DNA of 64,000 nucleotides from Cycas panzhihuaensis (lineage: Eukaryota; Cycadophyta): positions 81,599,741 to 81,663,740 of the forward strand of contig CM041465.1 in NCBI GenBank assembly GCA_023213395.1, written 5' to 3'. Position numbers and translations under genes: made by a program. Below the pieces are notes generated by a model. The model did not search any database, was not told the origin of the DNA, and worked only from the letters and a program-made list of their open reading frames with translations. Every line of letters starts with the position of its first letter. Position 1 is the stretch's first letter. This document shows positions 34,561 to 45,808 of this stretch, piece after piece.

Positions 34561-36145
34561 GATCCAAATGCTTGAGGCTACTCCTTTGTATGCCCTTACT
34601 TGGTCTCAAGCTGCCAAAGAAGTAGCTGGTGCTTCTTCTTCTCCTCATTTTGATCCTCTTCCGAAGAACTCTCCCTTGGAAATGCCACTTTTTCCCAAGG
34701 CCATTCTCGTGCATCCTGGTCGTTATGATTTTCGAAGGGTGCTTACCCAACCTACTGCAAAGGGTAAGCCCTTCTCTATCATTGACGAGCTTCATGCTAT
34801 CGCTGCAGGAATGTCCTTGATGGATGTTCTGAGGAGTTGTCCCAAGCAATGAGCCCTCCTTTTGGAAGCTTTAGGGTCAAATGATGTGCCCATCCACACT
34901 TTGGGAGTCACCTAAATCCATGAGCCTGTTATTTCTTTTGACCCTAAAGACCTTCCCCCCGCGTGTGAAAGGGAACGTCATTGGAGCTTCCCGTTTACCA
35001 TTACCATTGATACATCTGATTGTACCCTGCGAAGGACTATTGTCAACAATGGTTCTTTTGTGAATGCCATACCCTTGCGTGTTATGCAAGAGCTTGGTAT
35101 TTCCACCTTGGAACCTGTTCCATGGTGATGCTAAGGCTACGATGGTAGAGAAAAGACCCCATTGGGATCTGTCTCGATCCTGCTCACTCTCAAGGGCAAG
35201 ACTATCCTCGCTGACATTGTAGTCCTCGACGTTAACGTCGACTACAATCTCCTCTTGGGTCGACCATGGCTTGACCAGATGGGAGTTGTGTGTTCAACCC
35301 TCTAGGGGTAACTTAAATTCATCTATGATAGACAAATGAGTGTTGTTTCCCACAAGCGCCCACCTATTAAACAAGCTCACCCTGTCAATCAAGCGAGCCA
35401 AGGCCCTTCTACTTACACTTCGACTTATTCCATTAGCATACCTAATCCATCTCACATCGAAGAAGACCCCGCATCTTCTTCTTCTAGTCTCATGCACTTT
35501 GCTCCTATTGGTATTCGGAGCCACGGGTAGCTTACCTCGTTTAGTGACGATGAGTCTCATGATGAGGATGAGGATTGCCTTCACCCTGTTTCTTTCCTTC
35601 GCACTAGTAGGATGCATTTATCCCATTCTAGGTCCCCATCTAGAACCGCTTTCGTTGGTGAAACTAGCCACTCTTATATGTCACAAGTCATCACTCGTAT
35701 TGAATCATTCACCATTGGGTCTTCCTCTTCATCACCCCCCGCAGGTGATGGCTTTAAGGAACACCCTTTTGCTCCTTTCGAGGAGCCCCTTCAAGACTCT
35801 CTCCTAGAGTCTCCCGAGGAGGTTGGGCAACCTGATGACCATCACGGTCTCATTGCTCCTACTTCCTCCAGCACTTCATCCATTCAAAGTAAGGTCATCC
35901 ATGGGGTGGATTACTTTGAAGACGATGAAGCCCTGCTTGAGCACTTAGCGGGCTCCACGCCCAACTTTCCTTCTAGTCACTATAGGCTTGGCCACCAGAA
36001 GATTCTCACAATTAGGTCCACACTCATTGACCCAATCCCATCCCCTATTCCATCTCTTCCCATTGACCTTGCCCCTCTCCATTTCGAGGAGGGGAATGCC
36101 ATGTGCATGGGGGCAACCCAGGACATAGTCTTGACTAAGACATAG
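34561..36145 (+). pseudogene. gag-protease linker, aspartic protease and acidic linker
   Basis: 34568-34849 is open (MLEATPLYALTWSQAAKEVAG, PTAKGKPFSIIDEL, AGMSLMDVLRSCP). The protease follows: the box at 35042-35065 reads VNNGSFVNAIPL, with Asn (AAC at 35045-35047) where the older copy has Asp, then VDYNLLLGRPWLDQM. Loss of the catalytic Asp inactivates it. 35612-36145 is open for 177 codons and is acidic and Ser-rich (GVDYFEDDEALLEHLAGS, HRLGHQKILTI-like), conserved with 8676-8855 but of unknown function. Confidence 0.8.
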
Positions 36146-36997
36146 TCTTGGCCCCTGGCAAGGTCATTAAGGTCGGGATGGAATGATCTCCTGATGAGGT
36201 AAGGGAGTACTCCCTTTTGTTCTAGGAGTTTTAGGATGTCTTTGCATGGGATTATTCTGACATGAAGGGAATTTACCCCTCCATTGTCACTCATAATCTC
36301 ACCACCATTCCTGGTGCCCGTCCTGTGTGCCAGAAGCAGCATCCTCTCGACCACTATTAAGATAGAGGTCGAGAAGCTATTGGATGCTGGACTTATCACT
36401 TCTATCGACTACCCCAAATGGGTGTCGAACATCGTCCCCGATGCCAAGAAGAATGGGACCATCTGGATATGCGTTGATTTTTGCGATATTAATAATGCAT
36501 GTCCCAAAGATAACTTCCTACTCCCCTTTATCGATTAAATCATCGATCAAACCACTGGATTCAAAGTTATGTCCTTGATGGATGGCTTCTCTGGCTATAA
36601 CCAGATCCAGATATCTCCCGAAGACCACCACAAGACAGCCTTCACCACCCCGTGGGGTACCTTCGCCTACAAGGCAATGCCCTTTGGTCTTAAAAATGCA
36701 AGTGCTACTTATCAAAGGGCGATGCATTTCATCTTCCATGACCTCATCGATAACACATTGGAGGTCTTCATGGATGACATGATGGGTCTGTCACGTGTTA
36801 GGGCCCATCATCATTCCGACTTGCGGGCTATCTTCACGCGATGCCGCAAGTATCACATTAGCCTAAACTTGCTCAAGTGTGTGTTTGTCGTTACTTTTAG
36901 AAAACTCCTTGGATTTCTTGTATCCAAACAAGGAATTCAGATTGACCCTGACAAAGTCAAGGTAATCCTTGATATGCCGCCTCCTAGAACGCAATGA
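36146..36997 (+). pseudogene. Reverse transcriptase of the complete Tat element
   Basis: Motifs in order: AWDYSDMKGIYPSIVTHNL, EVEKLLDAGLITSIDYPKW, ICVDFCDINNACPKDNF, SLMDGFSGYNQIQISPEDH, MPFGLKNASATYQRAM and VFMDDMMG, with the catalytic FMDD codons at 36767-36778. A TAA at 36536-36538 (from CAA) splits it; 36569-36997 is open for 142 codons. Catalytic residues are intact, unlike copy 1. It makes cDNA from element RNA inside particles. Confidence 0.9.
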
Positions 36998-37630
36998 TAG
37001 ATCAAGTTGTTTCTAGGTACCTTAGGCATTTTTTGGCAGACTTCGCCATAAATGCCAAACCCCTTACTACCCTATTAAAGAAAGGAGCCCCATTTGTTTG
37101 GTCAATTAAGACCCAACAAGCCTTCGAAGGACTCAAAGAAGCCCTCGCTTCCACTCCTACATTGGCGCCTCCTCGCTTTGATAGGCCCTTCATCTTGTAC
37201 ACCTTAGTGGCGATGAATCCTTGGTATGATGCTCGCATAAGAGAATGATTTAGGGATTGAGAGAGCGATCTATTTCATCAACTACACCCTCATGGCTGTC
37301 GAGCTTAACTATCCCCCTACTGAGAAGGAATGTCTCTCATTGGTCCATGCGACCAAGAAGCTCAGACATTATTTGCTCGAAAACACCACCAAGGTGATCA
37401 TCCTATCTGATCCCTTGCACCTCTTACTTACTCGTTCAGACTTGACTGGTAGGACTGGTTGTTGGGCCGTCCTACTGCAAGAGTTTGACCTTCAAATCAT
37501 TAACAGGAAATCGAAGAAGGGAATGATAGTGGCAAAGTAAGTAGATGATGCCCCCATTCCCAACACGTGCAACATTCTCGTTGATGATTCTCTCCCTGAC
37601 GAGTCTATCTTGACCATCTAGGGCACCTCT
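36998..37630 (+). pseudogene. Gypsy-type RNase H of the complete Tat element
   Basis: After RT come FLADFAINAKPLTTLLKKGAP and FEGLKEALASTPTL, the RT connection. A one-base frameshift near 37203 disrupts the first Asp segment (DESL in other copies). The frame recovers at 37292: AVELNYPPTEKECLSLVHATKKLRHYLL, then LSDPLHLLLT and INRKSKKGMIVAK. Confidence 0.8.
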
Positions 37631-37639
37631 CCTCATCAG

Positions 37640-38898
37640 CTCATCAATAGTGAGTGGTATGGTGACATTATGCGGTATCTCACTGAGCAGCAATATCACC
37701 CTGAAGCCAGCAACAAAGTTAGGTCGTGCATCCGCACCACCGCCAAACAATACTTCCTAGTAGATGAAGTGTTGTACAAAAGATCCTTTGATAGGATCCT
37801 TCTTTGCTGTGTCGCTTTAGACAAAGCGGACTAGATACTCCGCGAATGCCATCATGGCATTTGTGGGGGCCACTTTGGGGGCCAATCCATGGCCCAAAGG
37901 ATCCTCCACATGGGCTATTATTGGCCGTCCCTTTTCAAGGACGCCCATGCCTAAGCCCTGAGATGTCGACGATGCCAAAAGCATGCCAACATCTCTCACG
38001 TGCCTTCCGAGGCCCTCCATCCTATCATATCTCCATGGCCCTTTGCTCAATGGGGTCTAGACCTCATTGGTGCCATATCACCACCTTCTTCGTCGCAGCA
38101 CAAGTACATCTTGACTGCCATGGAGTATTTCACAAAATAGACAGAGGCAATCCCTCTGTCTACTATGCTCGGTAAGACGATAGCCACCTTCGTCTACCAG
38201 CACATTATTTTCCATTTTGGGATCTTAGACATCTTGATCACAGACAATCGAACCCCCTTTTGTAACAAGGAGATGGATGAGCTTTGCAAGAAGTTCAAAA
38301 TTTCTCATAAGACGTCATCTCCTTATTACCCTCAAGCAAACAGACAAGTTGAATCATTCAACAAGACCCTTATTAACATTCTAAAGAAAACTGTCGCACA
38401 ATCTCAAAGAGATTGGCATCTTCAACTCCTTTCCGCCCTATGGCCATATCGTACTTCTATCCGTATGGCTACTAGAATAACACCATTCTCCTTAGTCTAC
38501 AGAACCAAGGTGGCACTCCCACTAGAAGTGGAGATCCCCTCTCTACGAGTCTCCCTTAGAGGTCTTATTGATGAGGAGTCTATCTGTCAGGCTCACCTCT
38601 TAGACCTCGAGGCTCTGGACGAGAGATGTTTAGTGGCTTACCAAGTAAACCTCGCTTCGAAAGCCTGCTCAAAAAGGACTTATGACAAACATCTTCGTAC
38701 CTGTCCTTTATACCTTAGGGACTACATCCTACGTTGGAATATCTCCATGATCGCCTAACCAAATTTGGGCCCAAATGGATCGGTCCCTTCGTCATTCTCG
38801 AGAGCCTCGATAACGATGCTTATAGGATTGCCACCTTAGAAGGCCTAGAATTTGAGAAGGCAGTCAACAGAAAATTCCCCAAGAAATTCTATGCATGA
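37640..38898 (+). pseudogene. Integrase of the complete Tat element
   Basis: The zinc-binding domain shows CHHGICGGHFGGQSM and CRRCQKHANI (HHCC). The core has GLDLIGAI (first Asp, about 38050), LDILITDNRTPFCNKEMD (second Asp) and QANRQVESFNKTLI (Glu), so the DDE triad is present. 38165-38755 is open for 197 codons. The protein ends KAVNRKFPKKFYA with TGA at 38896-38898. Only a few stops interrupt it. It would insert the element cDNA, generating the 5-base TSD. Confidence 0.9.
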
Positions 38899-39807
38899 TC
38901 CTCTCGGCGATTCCTTCACCACGCTTCAGAATGAGCCTAAACTACCACTGTAAGCTTGTTCGCATTCCCCCTAGCCTTAGGTGGAATGGATAGCTTAGGT
39001 CCTCATTCTTTTTTGTTCCTTCCGTAGGACCCTTGTTCCCTCTTTCTTGGGAACCTTGCCTCCCTATTCGGGCATTCCCCAATTAGGGCGACTCTTGGGG
39101 TGTCGTCGCTCCCTCCCATCATTATTTCCTTTGCATATCCTGCTATGCTCCCACGTGGACATGCATGTCACCTTGTCTCTTAGCCTCACGTGTATCCATC
39201 ATCGCTACTCGTGGTGATCGTGTGCATCCTCGCTAGAGATATGGTCCTGCATGAAAGTAAATATGCGTCAAGTTCATAATGAACAAGCATAACTCTAGCT
39301 ATATGATAGTCAAAACATCACCTACTACATCATCATGCATTTGCGCATACTCATACTTACATACATATATTCTCATATGTACACGCCAAGACCAAAACAT
39401 CATAAACATACATATCCATTCTGCATCCATTGCAATGTATACCACAAACACCATCTCATGTGTCAAATGGGGTACCAATTACCCCGTCTATATATATAAA
39501 ATCAATCCTCATAACATACAAATGATAGTACATCATCCATGGGAAGCCAGTGTCCTTGTAAGGGGGGTACAATCATATGTCTCTGCATGGTGACCCCTTG
39601 GAGGCCCATGCTTTCCCTCATCACATCCTAACCTACATCATACCCTACTATTACCCCTCTCCGGGGGCATCACCTCCTCGTTGGTGTGATCCCTCTTCTA
39701 GGGACCACATGCCTCCTAGGCTCCTCCGTAGCCTCCGGGAGCTCCCTGCCTCGCTCCCCTCATCGCGTGGTCTCCTCGGTGTCATCGTCGTTATGTAGGT
39801 ATGTGTC
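38899..39807. other. Non-coding region between integrase and the antisense gene
   Basis: No convincing ORF. 39250-39580 is AT/CA-rich low-complexity sequence (CATACATA-like words). It probably contains 3' sequences of the sense gag-pol transcript and of the antisense gene. Confidence 0.5.
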
Positions 39808-40271
39808 CTACTCTGGCTTGATCTTGACACCACCTGATCCACCAGCTAATCTTAATCGAGCCTGTATATGATCTCTCTCACCCTCTACTCCCCAAAGTCT
39901 CTCTTCCATACTCCAGAACTTCTTCTCCATCCCTTGCAGATGCTCCTCTAGGACTGCCATCCGTATCCTGCCCTCCGCGTCACCGCCGGCTCCTCCTTGA
40001 GCCTCCAGCACCTGTATGTGACTCTGTAGTGTGTCTCGCTCACCCCGAGTCTCATCCAGCTCTTGCTCCAGCTGTCCCCTGAATGCCACGTGCTCCTCGG
40101 ACTCTACAACCCATATATCCCTCGCCTTCGCCAATGGGGTGAATGATGCCATGTGGGCATCGGCCGATCTGGGCGCATCCTCAACCTGGATAAGTGGCTG
40201 CCCCTCTGCGTACACCTGAGGGAACACCTCCCTCACCATAGCCTCCACCAACCGCTGGATCTCTGCGGTAC
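39808..40271 (-). CDS. Antisense PMD-like gene, exon 2 (coiled-coil)
   Basis: Minus-strand reading from the acceptor (TTTGTAG, ending at 40272) is open for 154 codons including the stop TAG at 39808-39810. It starts TAEIQRLVEAMVREVF, then has a charged heptad-rich stretch, HVAFRGQLEQELDETRGE, RDTLQSHIQVLEAQ and VLEEHLQGMEKKF, predicted as a coiled coil. The phase fits exon 1 exactly (one base plus two bases of a split codon). The upstream bases that keep this frame open to 40443 are taken to be intron. Function unknown; the coiled coil suggests oligomerisation. Confidence 0.55.
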
Positions 40272-40386
40272 CTACAAACCTAACATGGCATATATTAGTA
40301 TATATATCCAGTCGCATACCAAACCAAAACCAAATCAAAGCGTGTGGGCATCTGGCTATTAAACAACGAGGAAAGTAAGGCCTCAC
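40272..40386 (-). other. Predicted 115-base intron of the antisense gene
   Basis: On the minus strand it starts GTGAGG after CAAA, and ends TTTGTAG. It is T/A-rich relative to both exons and contains TACTAAT about 30 bases before the acceptor, a good branch-point match. Removing it joins the frames of exon 1 and exon 2 without a shift. Predicted from sequence only. Confidence 0.5.
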
Positions 40387-41035
40387 TTTGTGTGACTGCC
40401 AATTGCTCTGCCTGTACGATGGCCTCTGCCCCTGGCACTCCACCAGCTGCTAGTGCTTCCTCCTCTGGCACCTCCTATGCAACTGCCTCCACTGCTAGAG
40501 CCTGCGTCCCTCCCTCTGCTGGTGGAGCTGTCCCCCTGGGTCTCTCCACGATCCTTAATCTCTGGGCTCGTGTCACAGGCCTCCTCGTCTCCTCGGCAGT
40601 CCCTGATGGACCTGCCTCCTCTATAGCTCGTGATGGCTGACCCCATCTCCTCCATCTCTCCCACCTGTCCTGGCCTGTAAAAAACATAGCCGCCTCTTGA
40701 TGGGCCACCTCATTATTAGGCAAGGTTCCTAGTGAGGCTGGTCTCCTTGTCGATGGCACTCTTAGGATCCGCCAAATGTCTCTGGGTGTCACCGTCACGT
40801 CCCCTACTTGGGGCAGATGGAACACGTGTCTCTGCGTATCCCAATGCGATACTATATTGACTAATAGCCTCTGATCTGACATGTACTGAGGTGTCCTCAT
40901 CACCTTCAGCAACTTGCATCTTCGTAGGACTCCCCTGTTCTCCCTACTCATCATCTCTATGAAACTTAACATGGCCATACCGATGTTCTTGCGGTTCTCC
41001 ACTGCGGTCACCACCTGCAAAACGCCATCAAACAT
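40387..41035 (-). CDS. Antisense plant-mobile-domain-like gene, exon 1
   Basis: 186 codons are open from ATG at 41033-41035 to a TAG at 40475-40477; the frame then continues 29 codons (EVPEEEALAAGGVPGAEA) to the donor, so the TAG is probably a CAG/CAA mutation. Residues 7-30 (QVVTAVENRKNIGMAMLSF) and 57-95 (RLLVNIVSHWDTQRHVFHLP, then VGDVTVTPRDIWRIL) match the PMD core, FxLPxGExTxTLxDVxxLLGLP. PMD occurs in Arabidopsis MAIN/MAIL1 and in TE-derived plant genes. Coding similarity with copy 1 seems to extend a little upstream of the ATG, so the true start may lie further on. The gene runs against gag-pol. Confidence 0.65.
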
Positions 41036-42038
41036 GTCAGATCTTAGCCTACACTCGGCTCTCTATCGCTTTGACTACCTGTCAGCTCCACCTGATCGAG
41101 ATTTGGGGCCCACTAGGCCCTCATCTTCCTTTTTCTATAGTGTTGCCTTTGCACCACGCTAAACTTCGCGGTACCACAGAGTTTAGTTGGGTCCTAGGGC
41201 GATCGGGGCCTCGCGGCAAAGACCGCGGCACCGCGATCTTTACCACGGTGCAAACGGCACCCCCCTAAAAGGGCGGGTTTTTCTGCCAAAAACTCAAAAA
41301 AAAACTCTTTTGGGTGGGCCCAACGGGGCTCACTGGGATTAGGGCTACCTAATGCCCCAATCCCACCTCTTTCTGGGTCTAATCTGGACTCTGAGAGGCC
41401 ACTTCTCACCCATATGGGGCCAAAAATCTACATAAAAAATGATAAAAAGTAACGAATTTCAAATTACGATTTCAGGAGGAGTTTTGGGAATCCACTCACT
41501 GGATCAAGTCGTGCTGTCGTCATCTCGCTCTCCTGGTCGTATTGGTTGCCTCCTCACTCCGATCCAACAATCGGATCTCTCGCTGCATGTCCCGGATGTG
41601 GGGTAACGCTCCGTTACGTAAGGAACGAGCTCCATATTTCATACGAGAGCCCGTGAGAATGAAATCCCTTCTTGTTCGAGTTTCCTTATATAAGCGAGAC
41701 CCCCGTTGGACACTTCCTCCTTTTTCGCCTCTAAGGCATCCTTCGAGACCACATTTTCACCTTGGCCAGTATTGCTTTCTGGCCTAGTTCCTCTTTTCAT
41801 CTCTATGGTCTCCTTTCGACCTGTTTCTTTTGGTGCATTAATGATGCCCCAATGGCTCATTTCTGCCAAAGCCCCTTTATCCCGTTTTGCATGCCACTCC
41901 CGTGCATGCCCGATTTTATACTCGTTTGTCTTGTTTCACCGCCCTGGACCCATTTTTACAGCCTGTTCCTGCTCCTGGGGCCCCCAAAGGGAATGATCCC
42001 CTCACTCAGTGTCATTATTTACCTTTTAAGGCAACCTT
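41036..42038. promoter_or_regulatory. Divergent intergenic region between the antisense gene and second RNase H
   Basis: About 1 kb with no convincing coding sequence lies between two genes pointing away from each other. TTATATAAG at 41686-41694 is a good TATA box on the plus strand, followed by GCGAGACCCCC. The older copy has TATATAC with AGAGACCCC at the equivalent place. Blocks around 41490 (CCACTCACTGGATC) and 41565 are conserved too. I infer an internal promoter; a reverse-strand TATA was not identified. Confidence 0.45.
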
Positions 42039-42660
42039 TTGGCACCCCAGGATGTCCTTTTTCCACCCACTCTCAGCCAGTGGTCAGATAGCCTGTTTTT
42101 GTCCTTGGGTAGCCTCATTGCTAGGTCCTCCTACCCTTCATGGCCATTTATTGCTTGCCTTACGAGTTTCTTTTTTTCTTTAACTCTTATATTTACTGCA
42201 TATTTTTGCTACCGAGACATTTTCCTTTCATCATCCATGTGTCTCTACATCTTTACTGATGGCAGAAGCTGTGATAATCCTGGACCTTCTGCTATTGCTT
42301 GGATTCTTCACAGCTCTTCCGGACATGACTTCCTGCGTTCCAGGATGTTCCTCCCTGAGGCTACGAATAACGAAGCTGAGTACACATATGTTATTGACGC
42401 TCTTACTGATGTACTTCGTTTTCATCACGGATCTATTGTTTTATTTTGTGACTCCCAAGTTGTGGTGTCCCATCTCACCCAGGTTTAGCAGGTGTGATGC
42501 CCTCACTTGAGAGCCCTTACTTTGATTGCCAGGTCTCTTCTGGCTTGTTTCTAGTCTGTTGACATCCAACACATTCCTCAGGCCTTTAATGCTGAGGTAG
42601 ATAGTCTCGTTTGCCTCATCCTTGAGCTTCGCCTTCCCCTTCTTGTTGACCGACCCTGAG
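42039..42660 (+). CDS. Second (archaeal-like) RNase H of the complete Tat element
   Basis: 149 codons are open (42039-42485); the domain starts at the in-frame ATG at 42237-42239. Motifs: IFTDGRSCDNPGPSAIAWIL with Asp at 42258-42260, EATNNEAEYTYVIDAL with Glu at 42378-42380, and FCDSQVVVSHL with Asp at 42450-42452. After three stops the same frame gives EVDSLV with the fourth Asp at 42600-42602. The D-E-D-D set and the spacing fit RNase HI of the type added to Tat elements. The 66 upstream codons are hydrophobic and may not be translated. It is separate from the RT-linked RNase H. Confidence 0.75.
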
Positions 42661-43064
42661 ACTTGTCTGGTTGCTCTGTCGCCCAAACCTTAGGCTGTCA
42701 TACACATCACCTTGTGATCCATTCACACCTCTGAAAGCTAGCCGCTAATGAGGTTAAACTATAGCGACTACTAGTTTGCTCACTTATTTCTTCGACTTGA
42801 TTATCCTTATCTCTTACATCTTTTGGGATGGGGGCAACCCCCTCATCCTTCTAGCTTCTGGTTGATTCCTGGATGGTACATAGGCAGCCCCTATGTTGGC
42901 TCCACCCCTATCCTTATATCCATGCGTTCTACCATGACACTCACCGGCACCCTTAACTCCTATTACGATCATGATTTATATATATATACATACACATGTG
43001 CTACTGATAGTTGTGTTGCCAGCATTTGCCATCGCACCATGCTTACGAGCGAGGCTCTCTTGCC
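42661..43064 (+). other. 3' non-coding region of the complete Tat element
   Basis: Stops are dense in all frames; it aligns patchily with 14574-15114. It includes a short TATATATA run near 42978. Confidence 0.5.
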
Positions 43065-43072
43065 GAGGGTAG
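43065..43072 (+). other. Polypurine tract of the complete Tat element
   Basis: GAGGGTAG directly precedes the 3' LTR start TGTTTCC, as AAGGAGGTAG does in copy 1. It contains one T. Confidence 0.6.
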
Positions 43073-45808
43073 TGTTTCCTGGCTACCGGGAATGGATACA
43101 AATAGGTTGACTTAGGTAATCTCGGGTATGTTTCTCCTTTTTCACTTGCATCATTCCATTAGAAAGGTTGACAGAAGCATTGCCTCTCTACATGACTATT
43201 TACTTCATTTTGCGTGATCACTTTGCATTTTGTTGCCTATTCATGCTGTCTGTCGTATCGGGAGCCTATGCCGACTCAACGGGACCTACCTTTCCATAAG
43301 GTAGGCATTCCCATGGCACTATACGACCTTTCACGCTGTCTCCACATTGTCTTAGTTCCCTTTTTTGGTTCGTATGATCCGTTCATACCCCTCCCTTGAC
43401 TTCGTTTTGGGATCTTTGCTTATTGATGTTTGCCCGCCTTTGTCCAAGTGCTTTCTGGACTATCTCAGCCACCTAGACAGGAGGGCCAGCCCCTCCCAGG
43501 CATGTCAAATCAATCTCCAAAGCTCCTGGAGCCTAAAAATCTACCATTATGGCTTTCTGGTCTCGCACCACTGTAAACTTAGTGGTACCGTGAAGTTTGC
43601 CGCAGATGCCAAAGTTTATCGCGATCTTGTTGTCATCGATTTTTTAAATCTTCCGTGGCAATTTTCACTTTTTCCACAAAATTACCACGTGGTCTCGTAT
43701 CTACCTCAGCCCTATTCATGCTCTATTCATCCTCTTAGGGCTGGGGTGGGTATAACTATTCATACCCTCATCATTTTGAAGGATATTTAGGTCATTTTTA
43801 CTCTACAACACAACAACTTCTGCTCTCCAGCTCCTTTCGTCACAGGTATTTTTGTAGGCCTACATTTCCTGCAACCCCAGTCCAGGATATACCTGTAACT
43901 CTTTGCTTCCATAGTTGGAAGCCTCTCTTCAGGTTCCATCGAGTGTTTTTGGTACTAATTCCTCCACAACTCGCCCAACAGTGCTCCTTTCAGTTGTCCG
44001 TTGGATTTGCCTCATGTACACCCTTGCAAGGGCCCTCCTTCTTACTATTAGCAGGCCCAGGTCTGTCATACATCTGCCCAACAGGTCTTACCAACTCCTT
44101 TCTTCCATTTTTTTGGTGAGTTACTCCCTTTTTGGACCCATTTCTTGCTTTATTTACTCATTTCCTTCAGTTTTCACTGTTAGAAAAGTTGTCTTTCCAT
44201 TCTATCTTGCTTGTTGCTCCTTGGCTCCACCTTCCCTCTACTAGTTTTCCTCAAGAGAACAGTGAGAGAAGAGCCCTAAGGCTAGGTGAAGAGAGTAAGG
44301 CAGGGAAGCCCCCCTTTCAGTCCTTCTCTCCAAGGGTAATCCCTTCCCACCTTCTCTTCTCTCATCCTATGTTCTTCTTGAGATTACTATGAGAGTTTGA
44401 GCCCTAGGCCAGTGCTAGACTGTCAGTGTATGCAACCACTTACTACACTGATTCTAGGCCTACTCACCCCCCGTTTGGACCCTCGTAAAGCCCCCCATGT
44501 TATTAGGTACCCCTTGTCCTCATTAGCAAGGGTGTGGGCACCGGATTGCAGCCCATAGCAACTCTGCGTCCCACTTACCTCTCAACACTCTTTTGTTTTT
44601 CCTTTGGCATCTTTGGCTGTCCTTAGTGGCTTTTACCTGCTACCTTGCTGTGCTTATGAGTCGTGCGGAGATTTCAGTGGAGGGTTAGCCATCCCAAGGC
44701 TTCCCTCATACCATTTTCACTTGGCGTCTAGCCTTGTTTGAGAGAGGGTTTGCAGAGTTTGTTGTAGCAATTGTCTTTCTCTAACATTCTAACGTTAATA
44801 ACACTTATATACACTTGCATGTATATAGATTATTTCTTGCATCCCCTTCTTGGAAGGGATAGGTTTGTGCATGTGCAGGTTATCGCTGTGCTCTCACAAA
44901 GATGTTAAGCACTTGAATCCGGGTAAGGTTTCTTTTGTTTTGCCCTTTACTTTCACTTTTGTTTCCTTTCTTTCTTTCCTTTTGCAAGGGGAAGGTAAGG
45001 AAACCCCTCTGTCATCCGTGGGCATGGTGAGGATCTGTGTGGTGTGTGGACGGAGTCTCCTATCGGCCATTACCCTCTTGGGTACGTACTTCTTTCTCTT
45101 TCCCTCTCTTTCTTTTTCACGCTTTTAGTTGTGGTCTATGCATTAGTTAATTAGGTCAAACATAAAAGAAAAAAGGAAATTAACAACTTTACTTGCATTT
45201 ATATATTTGCACTTTACACACCACATTCAGTTAAGGAAAGGACTTTAGGAGATTTTCCCTTCGCCCTTTTCCTCAGCTCGCAAACCCAATCCTCGCCCCC
45301 TTTGGCTTGTCTTTTGTTTGATTTTATTTTCTTACACACGCTATATCACTGTCGCCTTCTCGGTTGAACCATTAAGGGAGATTTTGGGATTGTTGTCCGC
45401 TCGTACTCCCTTCTCCTCTTCTCGGCTCTATTTGCTTGGACAAATAGCCGAGAAGATCCTACCTGCACCATAGGCTATTGCCTACCTTGCTCCTGCTTGT
45501 TTCCCTCCGTCATAGGGAAACCCTTGAGGATCCTTTTCCTCCCCTTCTGGCCATCCAAGGGTGGGAGGACTTTCCTCCTAAGTCTATCCAGGATACCTCT
45601 CTCACCTTCCCCCTTTCTCTCTAAGGTGGGGAACCATTCTTAGGTAGTTAGGTATCATCCGTAGGTCCCAAACTTGCGCTTCAGTGCATAGGGTGCCCTG
45701 CGTGGTACTCGCTTTTCTTGTAGGTTTCTATTCGCACCCTTGATACTGCTATCGATCATCCTCACTATTCCTACTCAGCTAGGTGACTATCCCGTAGACG
45801 TGCATCCA
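43073..45808 (+). repeat. 3' LTR (LTR-A) of the complete Tat element
   Basis: 2736 bp, TGTTTCC...GCATCCA, followed by the TSD CTAGT at 45809-45813. The conserved GGGGAAGGTAAGG block is near 44988-45000. Confidence 0.95.

Larger units (their letters stand above)
29345..45808 (+). mobile_element. Complete Tat-lineage Ty3/gypsy element, 16,464 bp
   Basis: Direct LTRs 29345-32072 and 43073-45808, each TGTTTCC...GCATCCA, flanked by TSD CTAGT (29340-29344 and 45809-45813). Removing the element and one TSD restores LTR-B across the site. Internal order on the plus strand: primer-site region, gag, protease, linker, RT, RNase H, integrase. Beyond integrase lie an antisense plant-mobile-domain-like gene and a sense second RNase H. 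The tyrosine-free FMDD RT box, the CX2HX4HX4C zinc finger and the additional RNase H are typical of the Tat lineage. Many stops make gag-pol inactive. Confidence 0.95.

Noticed and set aside
39577-41268. Plus-strand ORFs opposite the antisense PMD-like gene (for example 40344-40640, 40914-41162)
   Set aside because: They are Ser/Pro/Ala-rich shadows of the GC-rich minus-strand coding sequence and show no domain; the minus-strand reading has motifs and a homologue in copy 1.
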